A stretch of 22,716 bases of DNA from an uncultured Clostridia bacterium (GCA_937892655.1 CALBJC010000011.1:1-22716); one strand, 5' to 3'. Shown: positions 1-7,463, numbered from the stretch's first letter. Translations and numbers: made by a program. Notes: generated from the sequence alone by a model not told the origin.

Positions 1-119
1 AATAAAGATGAACCTGTTACATCAGCCTGCGTTTTATCAACCACAGAAGATGAGCCATCCGAGCAGGCAGTTAATAAAACCAAGCTCAGAATTACAGAAA
101 GCAAAATTTTTGTTTTCAT
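1..119 (-). CDS. Lipoprotein, partial (tandem paralogue, 5' end only)
   Basis: This is the first 39 codons of a secreted lipoprotein that runs off the left edge of the window. The visible protein has a Lys-containing start, a hydrophobic core and a lipobox ending LLTAC, so Cys19 should be lipidated after signal peptidase II cleavage. The DNA from 1 to 136 matches 1031-1166 with only five mismatches (positions 56, 69, 91, 104 and 105), so this is a recent tandem duplicate of the complete gene next to it. The start is supported by an AAGGAG ribosome binding site just upstream, identical in both copies. The gene lies 46 bases downstream of its paralogue in the same direction and probably shares its transcript. 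No function is known. Confidence 0.85.
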   Translation of the reverse strand, partial: MKTKILLSVILSLVLLTACSDGSSSVVDKTQADVTGSSL

Positions 120-165
120 ATTTTTATCTCCTTAATCAAAGTTATATGTTACCATACAAACAGCT

Positions 166-1149
166 TTAAAGGCCGTCAATTATCAGAGGGTGCGATTTGA
201 ATTTCCATGCACCGTCTTCAAAAACAAAGGTTGCTTCCTCCATTTTGTATGCATAGCCTATGGCAGATGTTCTGCCAAGTTTTTCTCTTGCACGTTTGTT
301 CAGCTCGTTGTCAAAGTATGGGTTGTCAGTATAACGGAGAGGGGACCACGGATCTTCAGCTAAGTGATTGGAACCTATATAATTAATGCCATCCCATATA
401 GGCTCGGAGTACCAGCAACGCACTATAGCTGTGAATTCGGTTTCTGAAATATGCTTTATATCATCGATATCACAGTGGCGGATCGAATGCCAGCCGTTGA
501 GTGACACCGATGCTTCATAACCTCTCATATACAGCTTGCCGCCCGCTTCTATGAAATACTTGCCTGTCTCCTTATCCCAGTCAAGATTCTTTGAATAGAT
601 TGAGTAAAAGTCCTCCTTCAAAGCCTTTATATCGGGATATCTGATATCCGTCACCTCTGACCAACAGTCGCTTGTGCTGCCATCGTCAAGCGTAATAGTC
701 TGATAAGGACCGGGAGCGATAACTATTTCGTAGTTATCTAAGGGGTAATAGCAATGTCCGGCTCTGTTGATGAGATCCAGCGCTATTCGGGCATACACAT
801 AATCGTTGCCTGAGTCGAATCTAGTATTCTCATAATCTTGTATAAAAACCTGACGCTCATAGATGGGGTAGCCGTAATCGAGATATTCTCTTTGTGCCAC
901 AGCCGAAGGTTCAGCTTCAGAGGTAGTTGTAGTAGGTGGAGTAGTGGCAGTTGTAGTAGATGAGGCTGTAGTAGTGGTTGCCTGAGTAGTTGTAGCCTCA
1001 GAGCTTTCATCAGTAGCAGAGGTATCTTCAAATAAAGATGAACCTGTTACATCAGCCTGCGTTTTATCAACCACAGAAGATGAGCTATCCGAGCAGGCGG
1101 TTAATAAAACCAAGCTCAGAGTTACAGAAAGCAGGATTTTTGTTTTCAT
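166..1149 (-). CDS. Thr-rich-linker lipoprotein of unknown function
   Basis: A 327-residue predicted lipoprotein. Residues 1-19 form a signal peptide ending in the lipobox LTAC, with Cys19 as the lipidation site. Residues 20-51 are Ser/Asp/Thr-rich, and 52-77 are almost pure Thr with Ala, Ser and Pro, a typical flexible wall-spanning linker. Residues 85-327 look globular, rich in Tyr, Trp and Asp, with no family I recognise. It should sit on the outer face of the membrane with its C-terminal domain exposed. The ATG is preceded by AAGGAG at good spacing and by a sigma-A promoter at 1216-1244. A second copy follows directly downstream. The near-identity of the copies, including the upstream 17 bases, points to recent duplication. 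Binding of a ligand or of cell-wall material is possible but not shown. Confidence 0.8.
   Translation of the reverse strand: MKTKILLSVTLSLVLLTACSDSSSSVVDKTQADVTGSSLFEDTSATDESSEATTTQATTTTASSTTTATTPPTTTTSEAEPSAVAQREYLDYGYPIYERQVFIQDYENTRFDSGNDYVYARIALDLINRAGHCYYPLDNYEIVIAPGPYQTITLDDGSTSDCWSEVTDIRYPDIKALKEDFYSIYSKNLDWDKETGKYFIEAGGKLYMRGYEASVSLNGWHSIRHCDIDDIKHISETEFTAIVRCWYSEPIWDGINYIGSNHLAEDPWSPLRYTDNPYFDNELNKRAREKLGRTSAIGYAYKMEEATFVFEDGAWKFKSHPLIIDGL
919..996 (-). repeat. Low-complexity Thr-rich coding tract
   Basis: Codons 52-77 of the lipoprotein are almost all ACT/ACA Thr codons, broken by Ala, Ser and Pro. On the plus strand this reads as a run of gtagta/gttgta-like triplets. Such tracts can gain or lose codons by slippage without breaking the frame, which would change the linker length. 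Confidence 0.7.
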
Positions 1150-1215
1150 ATTTTTATCTCCTTAATTTTTAAATGTTGAATGAATCTGAAGCTTTTGCTT
1201 TATATATCTGTTTTC

Positions 1216-1244
1216 ATAATATCACAAAGCTTTTTTGTATGCAA
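1216..1244 (-). promoter_or_regulatory. Sigma-A promoter for the lipoprotein pair
   Basis: On the minus strand, TTGCAT (1239-1244) and TATTAT (1216-1221) are separated by exactly 17 bases. The predicted leader is about 60 bases. It fires away from the NTPase/2-oxoacid oxidoreductase operon. The intergenic stretch 1150-1463 holds this promoter, the divergent one at 1381-1409, and otherwise AT-rich DNA with no gene or strong hairpin. Confidence 0.65.
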
Positions 1245-1380
1245 TAGCCAGAATTAAAAAAGGTTGAGCCTTTAAGGTCTGGATATGGCTTATATAACCT
1301 CAGAGAATAGCTGTATCTATAAATTGTAAATTCCGCTAAATATTGGCTTTTAGTTCATAAAACCTTTTAACAATATTATG

Positions 1381-1409
1381 TTGATTTTTGCCATTTAAAG
1401 TGCTATAAT
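1381..1409 (+). promoter_or_regulatory. Sigma-A promoter (extended -10) of the NTPase/2-oxoacid oxidoreductase operon
   Basis: TTGATT (1381-1386), a 17-base spacer and a consensus TATAAT (1404-1409), with TGC directly before the -10 giving an extended -10 element. Transcription should start near 1416, about 48 bases before the TTG start codon of the first gene. Confidence 0.8.
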
Positions 1410-1463
1410 ACTAATATGCAGGTTTTATATGCTATTCCTGCAAAAAAATGATGGAGAACTGTT

Positions 1464-2132
1464 TTGAAAAAGATTACTATTATAACAGGCCATTACGGAA
1501 GCGGTAAAACAAATGTCAGCGCCAATTTAGCATCAGAGCTTGCCGCCCGTGGCGAGAAGGTAACGGTCGTTGACCTTGACATTGTAAACCCATATTTTCG
1601 TACCGCCGATTTTGAGGAGATTTTCAAAGAAAAGAATATTGAAACGGTAGTTCCGATGTATGCAAATACAAATCTCGATATCCCCGCTATTTCCTTTGAT
1701 TTGGAGCGTATTGCCTCTGATGAAGGATACCTTATCATAGATGTAGGCGGAGATGATGCTGGTGCTATCGCCCTCGGGCGTTATGCTACAGCCTTTGAGA
1801 GATTTATGGACGATATAGATATGCTCTATGTTATAAATCATTACCGCTATATGACGAGATTTCCTGAGGAAGCCTTGGAGCTTTTGTATGAAATCGAAGC
1901 GGCGGCTAAATTTAAAGCAACGGGCATTATAAATAACTCAAACTTAGGCGTTGAAACTACAGCGCAGACAGTCATAGATTCGTTGGAGTTTGCCCGTGCT
2001 GTCAGCGAAAAGTCGGGGCTGCCTATTGTGTTTACAACAGCGCCGAAAACCTGTGAAGATGAGCTTTTGAAGAGTATAGATACTCCTGTAAAGCTTGTTG
2101 ATATATATGTAAAACCTATATGGGATATGTAG
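1464..2132 (+). CDS. MinD/ParA-superfamily P-loop NTPase
   Basis: A 222-residue cytoplasmic nucleotide-binding protein. Visible motifs are the P-loop GHYGSGKT (residues 9-16), switch I-like VDLDIVNPYFR (36-46) and Walker B-like IIDVGG (91-96), the layout of the CobQ/MinD/ParA group. The Lys that defines the deviant Walker A of MinD and ParA (KGGxGKT) is His10 here. The protein has one cysteine and no CxxC, so it is not a standard Mrp/ApbC iron-sulfur carrier. The start is TTG, fixed by GGAG at 1453-1456 with 7 bases of spacing. It heads the operon and is followed after 43 bases by the ferredoxin subunit of a 2-oxoacid oxidoreductase. A role in assembling or regulating that enzyme is inferred only from this position. 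Codons look less biased (more ATA, AAA) than in the enzyme genes. Confidence 0.82.
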   Translation: MKKITIITGHYGSGKTNVSANLASELAARGEKVTVVDLDIVNPYFRTADFEEIFKEKNIETVVPMYANTNLDIPAISFDLERIASDEGYLIIDVGGDDAGAIALGRYATAFERFMDDIDMLYVINHYRYMTRFPEEALELLYEIEAAAKFKATGIINNSNLGVETTAQTVIDSLEFARAVSEKSGLPIVFTTAPKTCEDELLKSIDTPVKLVDIYVKPIWDM

Positions 2133-2175
2133 AATTTATATAAAAAAGAGTTTTGCTCGGAAAGGATTGTTTTTT

Positions 2176-2382
2176 ATGGCTAAGATTACAGTCGAATTTG
2201 AAAAGTGTAAGGGTTGTGCTTTGTGTACAACAGCTTGTCCTAAGAAGATCGTTGAGCTTCAGAAGGAAAAGCGTAACCTAAAGGGCTATTTTACAGCGGT
2301 TTGTATCGACGAGAGTGCTTGTATCGGTTGTGCTATGTGCGCTATGATGTGCCCTGACTGTGCTATTACAGTTGAAAAGTAA
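2176..2382 (+). CDS. korD: 2-oxoacid:ferredoxin oxidoreductase, delta (2[4Fe-4S] ferredoxin) subunit
   Basis: A 68-residue small ferredoxin with two CxxCxxCxxxCP cluster sites (CKGCALCTTACP and CIGCAMCAMMCP), enough for two [4Fe-4S] clusters. It is the electron-transfer subunit of the enzyme encoded just downstream, passing electrons between the TPP/cluster core and external ferredoxin. I start it at the ATG at 2176, which has AAAGGA at 2161-2166 and 9 bases of spacing. A TTG at 2167 would add three residues but touches the ribosome binding site. The delta-alpha-beta-gamma gene order is usual for the VOR/KOR class. korD and vorD-type names are both in use for this subunit, and substrate cannot be told from the sequence. 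Confidence 0.85.
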   Translation: MAKITVEFEKCKGCALCTTACPKKIVELQKEKRNLKGYFTAVCIDESACIGCAMCAMMCPDCAITVEK

Positions 2383-2414
2383 GATTTAAAACTAATTGAA
2401 AGCGAGGATTTTCT

Positions 2415-3485
2415 ATGTCAAATACAGAACGTAGCCTTATGAAAGGCAACGAAGCGCTTGCAGAAGCTGCAATGAGAGCAGGCTGTAAATGCTTCTTCGG
2501 CTATCCTATCACTCCTCAGACAGAAATTTCCGCATACTTAGCAAAGAAATTTGCTAAAAACGGCGGTCTGTTCTTGCAGGCTGAAAGTGAAATTGCCGCA
2601 ATCAATATGGTACTGGGTGCTGCTTCAACAGGTATCAGAGTAATGACATCATCATCATCACCAGGTATCTCATTAAAGTCAGAGGGTATCTCATACATAG
2701 CAGGCTCTGACCTTCCATGCGTTATCATCAACGTTCAGCGTGGCGGTCCTGGTCTTGGCGGTATTCAGCCATCTCAGGCAGACTACTGGCAGGCTACAAA
2801 GGCTCTGGGTCACGGTGACTTCCATCTTTTAGTATTTGCTCCTGCATCAGTTCAGGAAATGGTAGATATGGTTTCAAAGGCTTTTGATTTGGCTGATGAA
2901 TACAGAATGCCAGCAATGATCTTAGCTGACGGTCTTTTAGGTCAGATGATGGAACCGGTTTCATTCCCAGAGGTTAAGGCTGCTGAGGTTGCAAAGCCTT
3001 GGGCTGCAAATGGTCATAAGAACGAAAGAAAGCACAATATTATCAACTCTCTCTACTTACAGCCTGACGTTTTACAGAACTCTGTAGTAGACAGATTCAA
3101 GAGATATGAAGATATTAAGGCTAAGCATACAGATGCAGAGCTTTATCTCACAGAAGATGCTGACATTGTAGTAACAGCATACGGCGCTACAGCCCGTGTT
3201 GCAAAGTCAGCAGTAAACTCAGCAAGAGCCAAGGGCTTAAAGGTTGGTCTTGTAAGACCTAAGACTCTCTGGCCATTCCCTGTAGAAGAAATCAAGACAG
3301 CTTGTAAGAACGCTTCAAACGTACTGTGCGTTGAAATGTCAATGGGTCAGATGGTTGATGACGTAAAGCTTGCGCTTGAATGTAAAAAGCCTGTATCATT
3401 CTTCGGCAAAACAGGTGGTATCATTCCAAAGCCTGCTGAAGTTCTGGCTGAAATCGAAAAGCTTGCAAAGGGAGGTAACAACTAA
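2415..3485 (+). CDS. korA: 2-oxoacid:ferredoxin oxidoreductase, alpha subunit (VorB/KorA type)
   Basis: A 356-residue alpha subunit carrying the pyrimidine-binding half of the thiamine diphosphate site. The N-terminal domain (about 1-190) has GYPITPQTE (29-37), the Glu-containing QAESE stretch (55-59), TSSSSPG (78-84) and NVQRGGPG (106-113), all typical of this family. The C-terminal domain (about 240-350) is the transketolase-C-like part. It pairs with the beta, gamma and delta subunits to decarboxylate a 2-oxoacid to acyl-CoA with reduction of ferredoxin, or the reverse. Resemblance is closest to the 2-oxoisovalerate (VorB) annotated group, but 2-oxoglutarate cannot be excluded. The ATG has GAGGA seven bases upstream. 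The stop overlaps the start of the beta subunit by one base (TAATG), implying translational coupling. Codons are strongly biased (AAG, GCT, ATC), suggesting high expression. Confidence 0.9.
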   Translation: MSNTERSLMKGNEALAEAAMRAGCKCFFGYPITPQTEISAYLAKKFAKNGGLFLQAESEIAAINMVLGAASTGIRVMTSSSSPGISLKSEGISYIAGSDLPCVIINVQRGGPGLGGIQPSQADYWQATKALGHGDFHLLVFAPASVQEMVDMVSKAFDLADEYRMPAMILADGLLGQMMEPVSFPEVKAAEVAKPWAANGHKNERKHNIINSLYLQPDVLQNSVVDRFKRYEDIKAKHTDAELYLTEDADIVVTAYGATARVAKSAVNSARAKGLKVGLVRPKTLWPFPVEEIKTACKNASNVLCVEMSMGQMVDDVKLALECKKPVSFFGKTGGIIPKPAEVLAEIEKLAKGGNN

Positions 3486-4237
3486 TGGCTATCGTATTTG
3501 AAAGACCAAAGTCATTTGTAGATGTGCCGCTTCACTACTGCCCAGGCTGTACACACGGTATTATCCACAGAATTTTATGTGAAGTTATTGACGAAATGGG
3601 CATCGAGGGCGATGCAGTAGGCGTTTGCCCTGTAGGCTGTTCAGTTATGGCTTACGACTATTTCGGCTGTGATATGATCGAGGCTCCTCACGGCAGAGCA
3701 CCAGCTGTTGCTACAGGTGTTAAGCGTGCAAAGCCTGACGCATTCGTATTTACATATCAGGGCGACGGTGACCTCGCTGCTATCGGTACTTGTGAAACTG
3801 TTCACGCAGCAACAAGAGGCGAAAACATCGTTGTAATTTTTGTTAACAATACAACTTATGGTATGACTGGCGGTCAGATGGCGCCAACTACATTACCTGG
3901 TCAGATTACTCAGACAACTCCATTCGGTCGTGACCCTAAGGTTCAGGGTTACCCTGTAAGAGTTTGTGAAATGCTTTCAACTCTTGACGGTACAGCGCTC
4001 GCTCAGAGAGTAGCTGTTGACAGTGTTCCACACATCCGTGAAGCTAAGAAGGCTATCAGAAAGGCATTTGAAAACCAGAAGGAAGGCAGAGGCTTCTCAA
4101 TCGTTGAAGTTCTCTCTACTTGTCCTACAAACTGGGGCCTTTCACCTGTAGACGCTCTTGAACGTTTAAGAAACGATATGATTCCTTACTACCCACTCGG
4201 CGTATATAAGGATGTAACTGCAGCAAAGGAGGACTAA
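3485..4237 (+). CDS. korB: 2-oxoacid:ferredoxin oxidoreductase, beta (TPP-binding) subunit
   Basis: A 250-residue beta subunit that binds the diphosphate end of thiamine diphosphate and a proximal [4Fe-4S] cluster. The TPP motif runs from GDGD (93-96) to NN (121-122), followed by YGMTGGQ (125-131). Cysteines in CPGC (19-22), CPVGC (48-52) and nearby Cys62 are candidate cluster ligands. It overlaps the alpha gene by one base and lies 4 bases from the gamma gene, so the three are coupled. Length is normal for the stand-alone beta subunit of the four-subunit enzymes. Confidence 0.92.
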   Translation: MAIVFERPKSFVDVPLHYCPGCTHGIIHRILCEVIDEMGIEGDAVGVCPVGCSVMAYDYFGCDMIEAPHGRAPAVATGVKRAKPDAFVFTYQGDGDLAAIGTCETVHAATRGENIVVIFVNNTTYGMTGGQMAPTTLPGQITQTTPFGRDPKVQGYPVRVCEMLSTLDGTALAQRVAVDSVPHIREAKKAIRKAFENQKEGRGFSIVEVLSTCPTNWGLSPVDALERLRNDMIPYYPLGVYKDVTAAKED

Positions 4238-4241
4238 TATT

Positions 4242-4772
4242 ATGACACATGAAATAATTTTAGCCGGCTTTGGCGGTCAGGGCGTTTTGTTCGCAGGTAA
4301 AATTCTCGCTTACGGCGGTCTTATGGATGAAAAGGAAGTTTCATGGCTCCCATCATACGGCCCTGAAATGAGAGGCGGTACAGCTAACTGTTCAGTATGT
4401 ATTTCAGATGAACCAATCGGTTCACCACTCATTACTGAGCCAACAGCTTTAATCGCTATGAACACACCATCACTTTTAAAGTTTATCGATACTATTGTAC
4501 CGGGCGGTAAGGCGTTTATCGACTCTACAATGATCGATGTAAAGAGCCAGAGAACTGATATCGACGCTTTCTATATTCCTGCAACTCAGCTTGCAACAGA
4601 TAACGGCCTTAACGGTATGGCTAACATCATTCTTTTAGGTAAGCTTATCAAGGAAACAAGCGCTGTTTCATACGAAACAATCGAAAAGGCTATGAACAAG
4701 GTTGTTCCACCAAAGAAGGCACACCTTATCGAAGCTAACATGAAAGCAGTAAAGCTTGGTATGGAATACTAA
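4242..4772 (+). CDS. korC: 2-oxoacid:ferredoxin oxidoreductase, gamma subunit
   Basis: A 176-residue gamma subunit, the domain thought to take part in CoA access and in holding the complex together. The N-terminal glycine loop GFGGQGV (9-15) and the SYGPEMRGG segment (38-46) are hallmarks of the POR/KOR gamma family. A strong ribosome binding site, AAAGGAGG, overlaps the end of the beta gene. It is the last gene of the operon, with a hairpin terminator beginning six bases after the stop. The IorB protein encoded at 11258-11833 belongs to the same family and shares the GGQG and RGG signatures. Confidence 0.9.
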   Translation: MTHEIILAGFGGQGVLFAGKILAYGGLMDEKEVSWLPSYGPEMRGGTANCSVCISDEPIGSPLITEPTALIAMNTPSLLKFIDTIVPGGKAFIDSTMIDVKSQRTDIDAFYIPATQLATDNGLNGMANIILLGKLIKETSAVSYETIEKAMNKVVPPKKAHLIEANMKAVKLGMEY

Positions 4773-4777
4773 AAAAT

Positions 4778-4811
4778 AAATGCAGTAGGTTTTATACTTA
4801 CTGCATTTTTT
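4778..4811 (+). terminator. Intrinsic terminator of the NTPase/kor operon
   Basis: Ten-base stem AAATGCAGTA / TACTGCATTT around an 11-base loop, running into six Ts. It lies directly after the last subunit gene. Confidence 0.85.
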
Positions 4812-4876
4812 GTTGTATTTTTTGCATAAGAAAAAATGTATTTGTTTGTTATAGTGTCAAAATTCAACAAAAAGTA

Positions 4877-4905
4877 TTGACTAGAGGCTTTAATAATGCT
4901 ACAAT
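4877..4905 (+). promoter_or_regulatory. Strong sigma-A promoter of the DUF1508 gene
   Basis: TTGACT (4877-4882), a 17-base spacer and TACAAT (4900-4905): one mismatch to consensus in each box. Transcription should start near 4912, giving a leader of about 48 bases. Confidence 0.8.
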
Positions 4906-4959
4906 AATTACATACATAATAATCATTTGTAAATATTTTTCAGAGAGGAAGTAATCATA

Positions 4960-5334
4960 ATGGGAAAATTTGTTATTAACGCAACTAAGACAGGCTTTAC
5001 ATTTGCTCTCAAGGCAACAAACGGCCAGACAATCGCTACAGGCGGCGAAGTTTATGCTAGCCTTGACAGCGTAAAGAACGGTTGCGCAAGCGTAGCTAAG
5101 AACGCTCCTGTTGCTAACATCGAAGACCAGACAGTTGAAGGCTTTGAAACAGCTAAGTGCCCTAAGTTTGAAATCTATACAGACAAGGCTGGCGAATTCC
5201 GTTTCAGATTAAAGGCTACAAACGGTCAGGTTATCGCTACTAGCGAAGGCTACACAAAGAAGGATAGCTGCGAAAACGGTATTGCTTCAGTACAGAAGAA
5301 TGCTCCAGACGCAGAAGTTGTTCTTCCAGAATAA
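4960..5334 (+). CDS. DUF1508 (YegP-like) two-module protein
   Basis: A 124-residue protein made of two copies of the DUF1508/YegP module, residues 2-54 and 68-124. The shared landmarks are KATNGQ (18-23 and 85-90) and KNAP (47-50 and 113-116). There is no signal peptide or membrane segment, so it is probably cytoplasmic. The family is widespread, but no biochemical role is firmly established that I know of. A near-consensus promoter, a strong ribosome binding site (AGAGAGG), heavily biased codons and a private terminator suggest an abundant monocistronic product. It sits between two unrelated transcription units, so its neighbours say little about function. Confidence 0.88.
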   Translation: MGKFVINATKTGFTFALKATNGQTIATGGEVYASLDSVKNGCASVAKNAPVANIEDQTVEGFETAKCPKFEIYTDKAGEFRFRLKATNGQVIATSEGYTKKDSCENGIASVQKNAPDAEVVLPE

Positions 5335-5347
5335 TTTATGCTAACAT

Positions 5348-5377
5348 ACCGCTCCCGAGTTTTCGGGGGCGGTTTTT
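5348..5377 (+). terminator. Intrinsic terminator of the DUF1508 gene
   Basis: Eleven-base stem (ACCGCTCCCGA with TCGGGGGCGGT, one G-T wobble), a GTTT loop, then TTTT. It lies 14 bases after the stop codon and inside the upstream extension of the next open frame, which argues against the longer start of that frame. Confidence 0.92.
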
Positions 5378-5392
5378 CTTTGTATCAAAACC

Positions 5393-5421
5393 TTGAGATC
5401 TTCCATATTATAAGCTATAAC
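5393..5421 (+). promoter_or_regulatory. Probable sigma-A promoter of the PRK06851-like ATPase
   Basis: TTGAGA (5393-5398), 17 bases, TATAAC (5416-5421). It would start transcription near 5428, just before the GGGAGG ribosome binding site at 5435-5440. It follows a strong terminator, so a new promoter is needed here. Confidence 0.55.
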
Positions 5422-5448
5422 AAAACTTATATATGGGAGGTCTTTGTG

Positions 5449-6528
5449 ATGGATAGCATAAAAGAAATTTATTTTTTAGGCTCAATGACGCAAAATGGCT
5501 TTGTTACGCATTTTTCAAAGGACGTTGAGGATAGTGAGTTTACCACCTACATATTAAAGGGTGGGGCAGGTTGCGGTAAATCCTCGCTTATGAAAAAGGT
5601 AGCAAAGGCGTTTGAATCAGATGATGATATAGCGTATTTTTACTGCTCATCTGACCCTTTATCGCTTGATGCCATAAAGCTTAAAAAGCATAAGGCGATA
5701 GTATTAGACGGAACATCGCCACACGTTTTTGACCCTGTGTACCCAGGCGTTTGTCAGAAGATTATAAACTTAGGTCAGTGCTGGGATGAGGGTAAGCTCA
5801 AAGAGAATAAGGACGAGATTATCCTGACGACCGATGAAAACAAAAAGCTTCATCAGCGTGCAAGGCGTTATATAACTGCCATTTCACAACTCAATGGAGA
5901 TATAGCAAAAATCTCAGAGGATATGATTTTAAAAGAAAAGCTTGAGGCTTTTATAAAGCGCTTTGCAAAAAAGAATTTCAAAAGATGCGGTGACAAAGAG
6001 GGGGATATTTTTTATCGTCAGTTGTCAGCGCTTACAAATGAAGGGTACAAAACTCAGTTTGATACGATAAAAGGCTGTGAGCGCATTTTTTCGCTGACAG
6101 ATGATATGTTCTCGGGCAGTGACCGCTTTATAAAGGGTTTATCCCAAACGCTCGCAAGCTGGGGCATAGACTGTATCATCTCGCCCTGTGCGCTTGTAAA
6201 TGGCGGAAATTACGAGCATATGCTGGTGCCACAGTATAAAACCGCCTTTGTTACAAACAGCTTTTTAAATAAGCTAAGACCCCGCTACAACGATACGGGC
6301 ATTATAAACTTTATGCGCTTTTATGATAAAAATACATTCTTACAAAAGCGCCAGCGGATAAATTTCAGCAAAAAGGCGGTATCAGAGCTTGTTGATGAAA
6401 CGCATTCAACGCTTATCAAGGCAAAATCCGTGCACGATGATATTGAGCGTTATTATATTGACGCTATGGATTTTGATAAGGTAAATGCCATTGCAGACAA
6501 AATTATAAACGAGATAGAAAATGCGTAA
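5449..6528 (+). CDS. P-loop ATPase, PRK06851-like
   Basis: A 359-residue cytoplasmic ATPase. It carries a Walker A loop GGAGCGKS (38-45) followed by a CSSDPLSLDAI stretch (66-76) and a Walker B-like IVLDG with the conserved-looking PHVFDP (84-96). This pattern fits the uncharacterised Firmicute family listed as PRK06851, and I make the assignment from memory of the family. I use the ATG at 5449, which has GGGAGG seven to eight bases upstream. The frame stays open back to 5338, but that extension crosses the terminator of the previous gene. Codon use (ATA, AAA, CGC) differs from the neighbouring highly expressed genes. The function is unknown. Confidence 0.8.
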   Translation: MDSIKEIYFLGSMTQNGFVTHFSKDVEDSEFTTYILKGGAGCGKSSLMKKVAKAFESDDDIAYFYCSSDPLSLDAIKLKKHKAIVLDGTSPHVFDPVYPGVCQKIINLGQCWDEGKLKENKDEIILTTDENKKLHQRARRYITAISQLNGDIAKISEDMILKEKLEAFIKRFAKKNFKRCGDKEGDIFYRQLSALTNEGYKTQFDTIKGCERIFSLTDDMFSGSDRFIKGLSQTLASWGIDCIISPCALVNGGNYEHMLVPQYKTAFVTNSFLNKLRPRYNDTGIINFMRFYDKNTFLQKRQRINFSKKAVSELVDETHSTLIKAKSVHDDIERYYIDAMDFDKVNAIADKIINEIENA

Positions 6529-6599
6529 AATCTGACATATTCTGCAGAGGATAAGCTATATAATAGTATTGAATACATTTTCACGGAGGTTTTCTGAGA

Positions 6600-7409
6600 A
6601 TGAAAAGCAATACTTTTGTATCAGGTGTAGTAGTTGGCTCGTCAATGCTTATCCCTGGTGTTTCGGGCGGCACTATGGCTATAATACTCGGCATTTATGA
6701 TAAACTCTTACACTCTGTCAGTCATATAAAAAGCGAGTTCAAAGCGTCTGCGGTGTTTCTTCTGAAATTCTGCCTGGGCGCAGGGGTAGGAATATTGCTT
6801 TTATCAAGGGTGGTTTTAACCCTGTTTGAATTCTATGAAATTCAGATGCGCTTTTTCTTTTCAGGGGTGATAGTCGGCAGCGTGCCAATGCTTTTTAAAA
6901 GAGCGGGCGTATCTTTAAAATGGCGAAAAGCCCAGCTTGTCAGCTGTGTTTTACCGATAGCCTCGGGGCTTTTTATATGCGTGATTTTATCATCCATCCC
7001 TACAGGGCTGATATTCCTTGAAAGCTTCTCGTTAAAAAGCCTTATGATATTGCTTTTAGCGGGTGTGGTTGTTGCTGTAGCGCTTATACTGCCGGGTATT
7101 TCAGTATCGCATATACTGCTCATTTTAGGGCTTTATGAGTTGGTTTTAAAGGCGGTAGGGGAGCTTGATATAAAAATACTTCTGCCGCTTTTTTTATCGG
7201 TGTTTGTATCAACTCTCATATTTACCTCGTTTTTAGAAAGGCTTTTAAATGAAAGCCCGAAGCTTTCATATCTGTTTATAACGGGCTTTGTTTTAGCGTC
7301 ACTCACAGAGGTTCTGCCCCATAATATGCCTATGGGGATAACCCTCATTGTCAGCGTAATTCTATTTTTTATGGGATTTTTGATCTCAAATATCATAAGC
7401 GAAAAGTAA
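6600..7409 (+). CDS. DUF368 membrane protein, putative polyprenyl-phosphate transporter
   Basis: A 269-residue polytopic inner-membrane protein of the DUF368 family. The defining motif IPGVSGGT lies at 18-25, followed by an ILGIYDKL segment. A second, related half-repeat, LPGISVSHILLILGLYE, lies at 164-180, showing the internal duplication of the family. Roughly eight hydrophobic segments are visible. DUF368 proteins (PopT) were reported to help return undecaprenyl phosphate across the membrane for cell-wall synthesis, and I infer the same role here. A good ribosome binding site (GGAGG, 6585-6589) and a TATAAT at 6559-6564 precede it, but I see no convincing -35 box at the right distance. It ends at a palindromic terminator shared with the opposite strand. 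Confidence 0.9.
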   Translation: MKSNTFVSGVVVGSSMLIPGVSGGTMAIILGIYDKLLHSVSHIKSEFKASAVFLLKFCLGAGVGILLLSRVVLTLFEFYEIQMRFFFSGVIVGSVPMLFKRAGVSLKWRKAQLVSCVLPIASGLFICVILSSIPTGLIFLESFSLKSLMILLLAGVVVAVALILPGISVSHILLILGLYELVLKAVGELDIKILLPLFLSVFVSTLIFTSFLERLLNESPKLSYLFITGFVLASLTEVLPHNMPMGITLIVSVILFFMGFLISNIISEK

Positions 7410-7424
7410 ACAGATAAAAAAATA

Positions 7425-7451
7425 AAGGTCTGACCAAATTGGTCAGACCTT
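7425..7451. terminator. Bidirectional intrinsic terminator
   Basis: A 27-base palindrome with 13-base arms, AAGGTCTGACCAA and TTGGTCAGACCTT, around a single A (effective loop about 5 bases). On the minus strand it is followed by TTTATTTTTTTA, so it best serves the ferredoxin and aryl-acid group. On the plus strand it is followed by an AT-rich tail after the DUF368 gene. Confidence 0.88.
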
Positions 7452-7463
7452 ATATTTTATAAA

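Noticed and set aside
1464..2132. Mrp/ApbC iron-sulfur carrier or MinD cell-division protein
   Set aside because: No CxxC, no C-terminal amphipathic helix of MinD type, and the signature Walker A lysine is missing.
5338..5448. Longer N-terminus for the PRK06851-like ATPase
   Set aside because: The extension crosses a strong terminator and a probable promoter, has no ribosome binding site, and the family-like sequence starts at the ATG at 5449.
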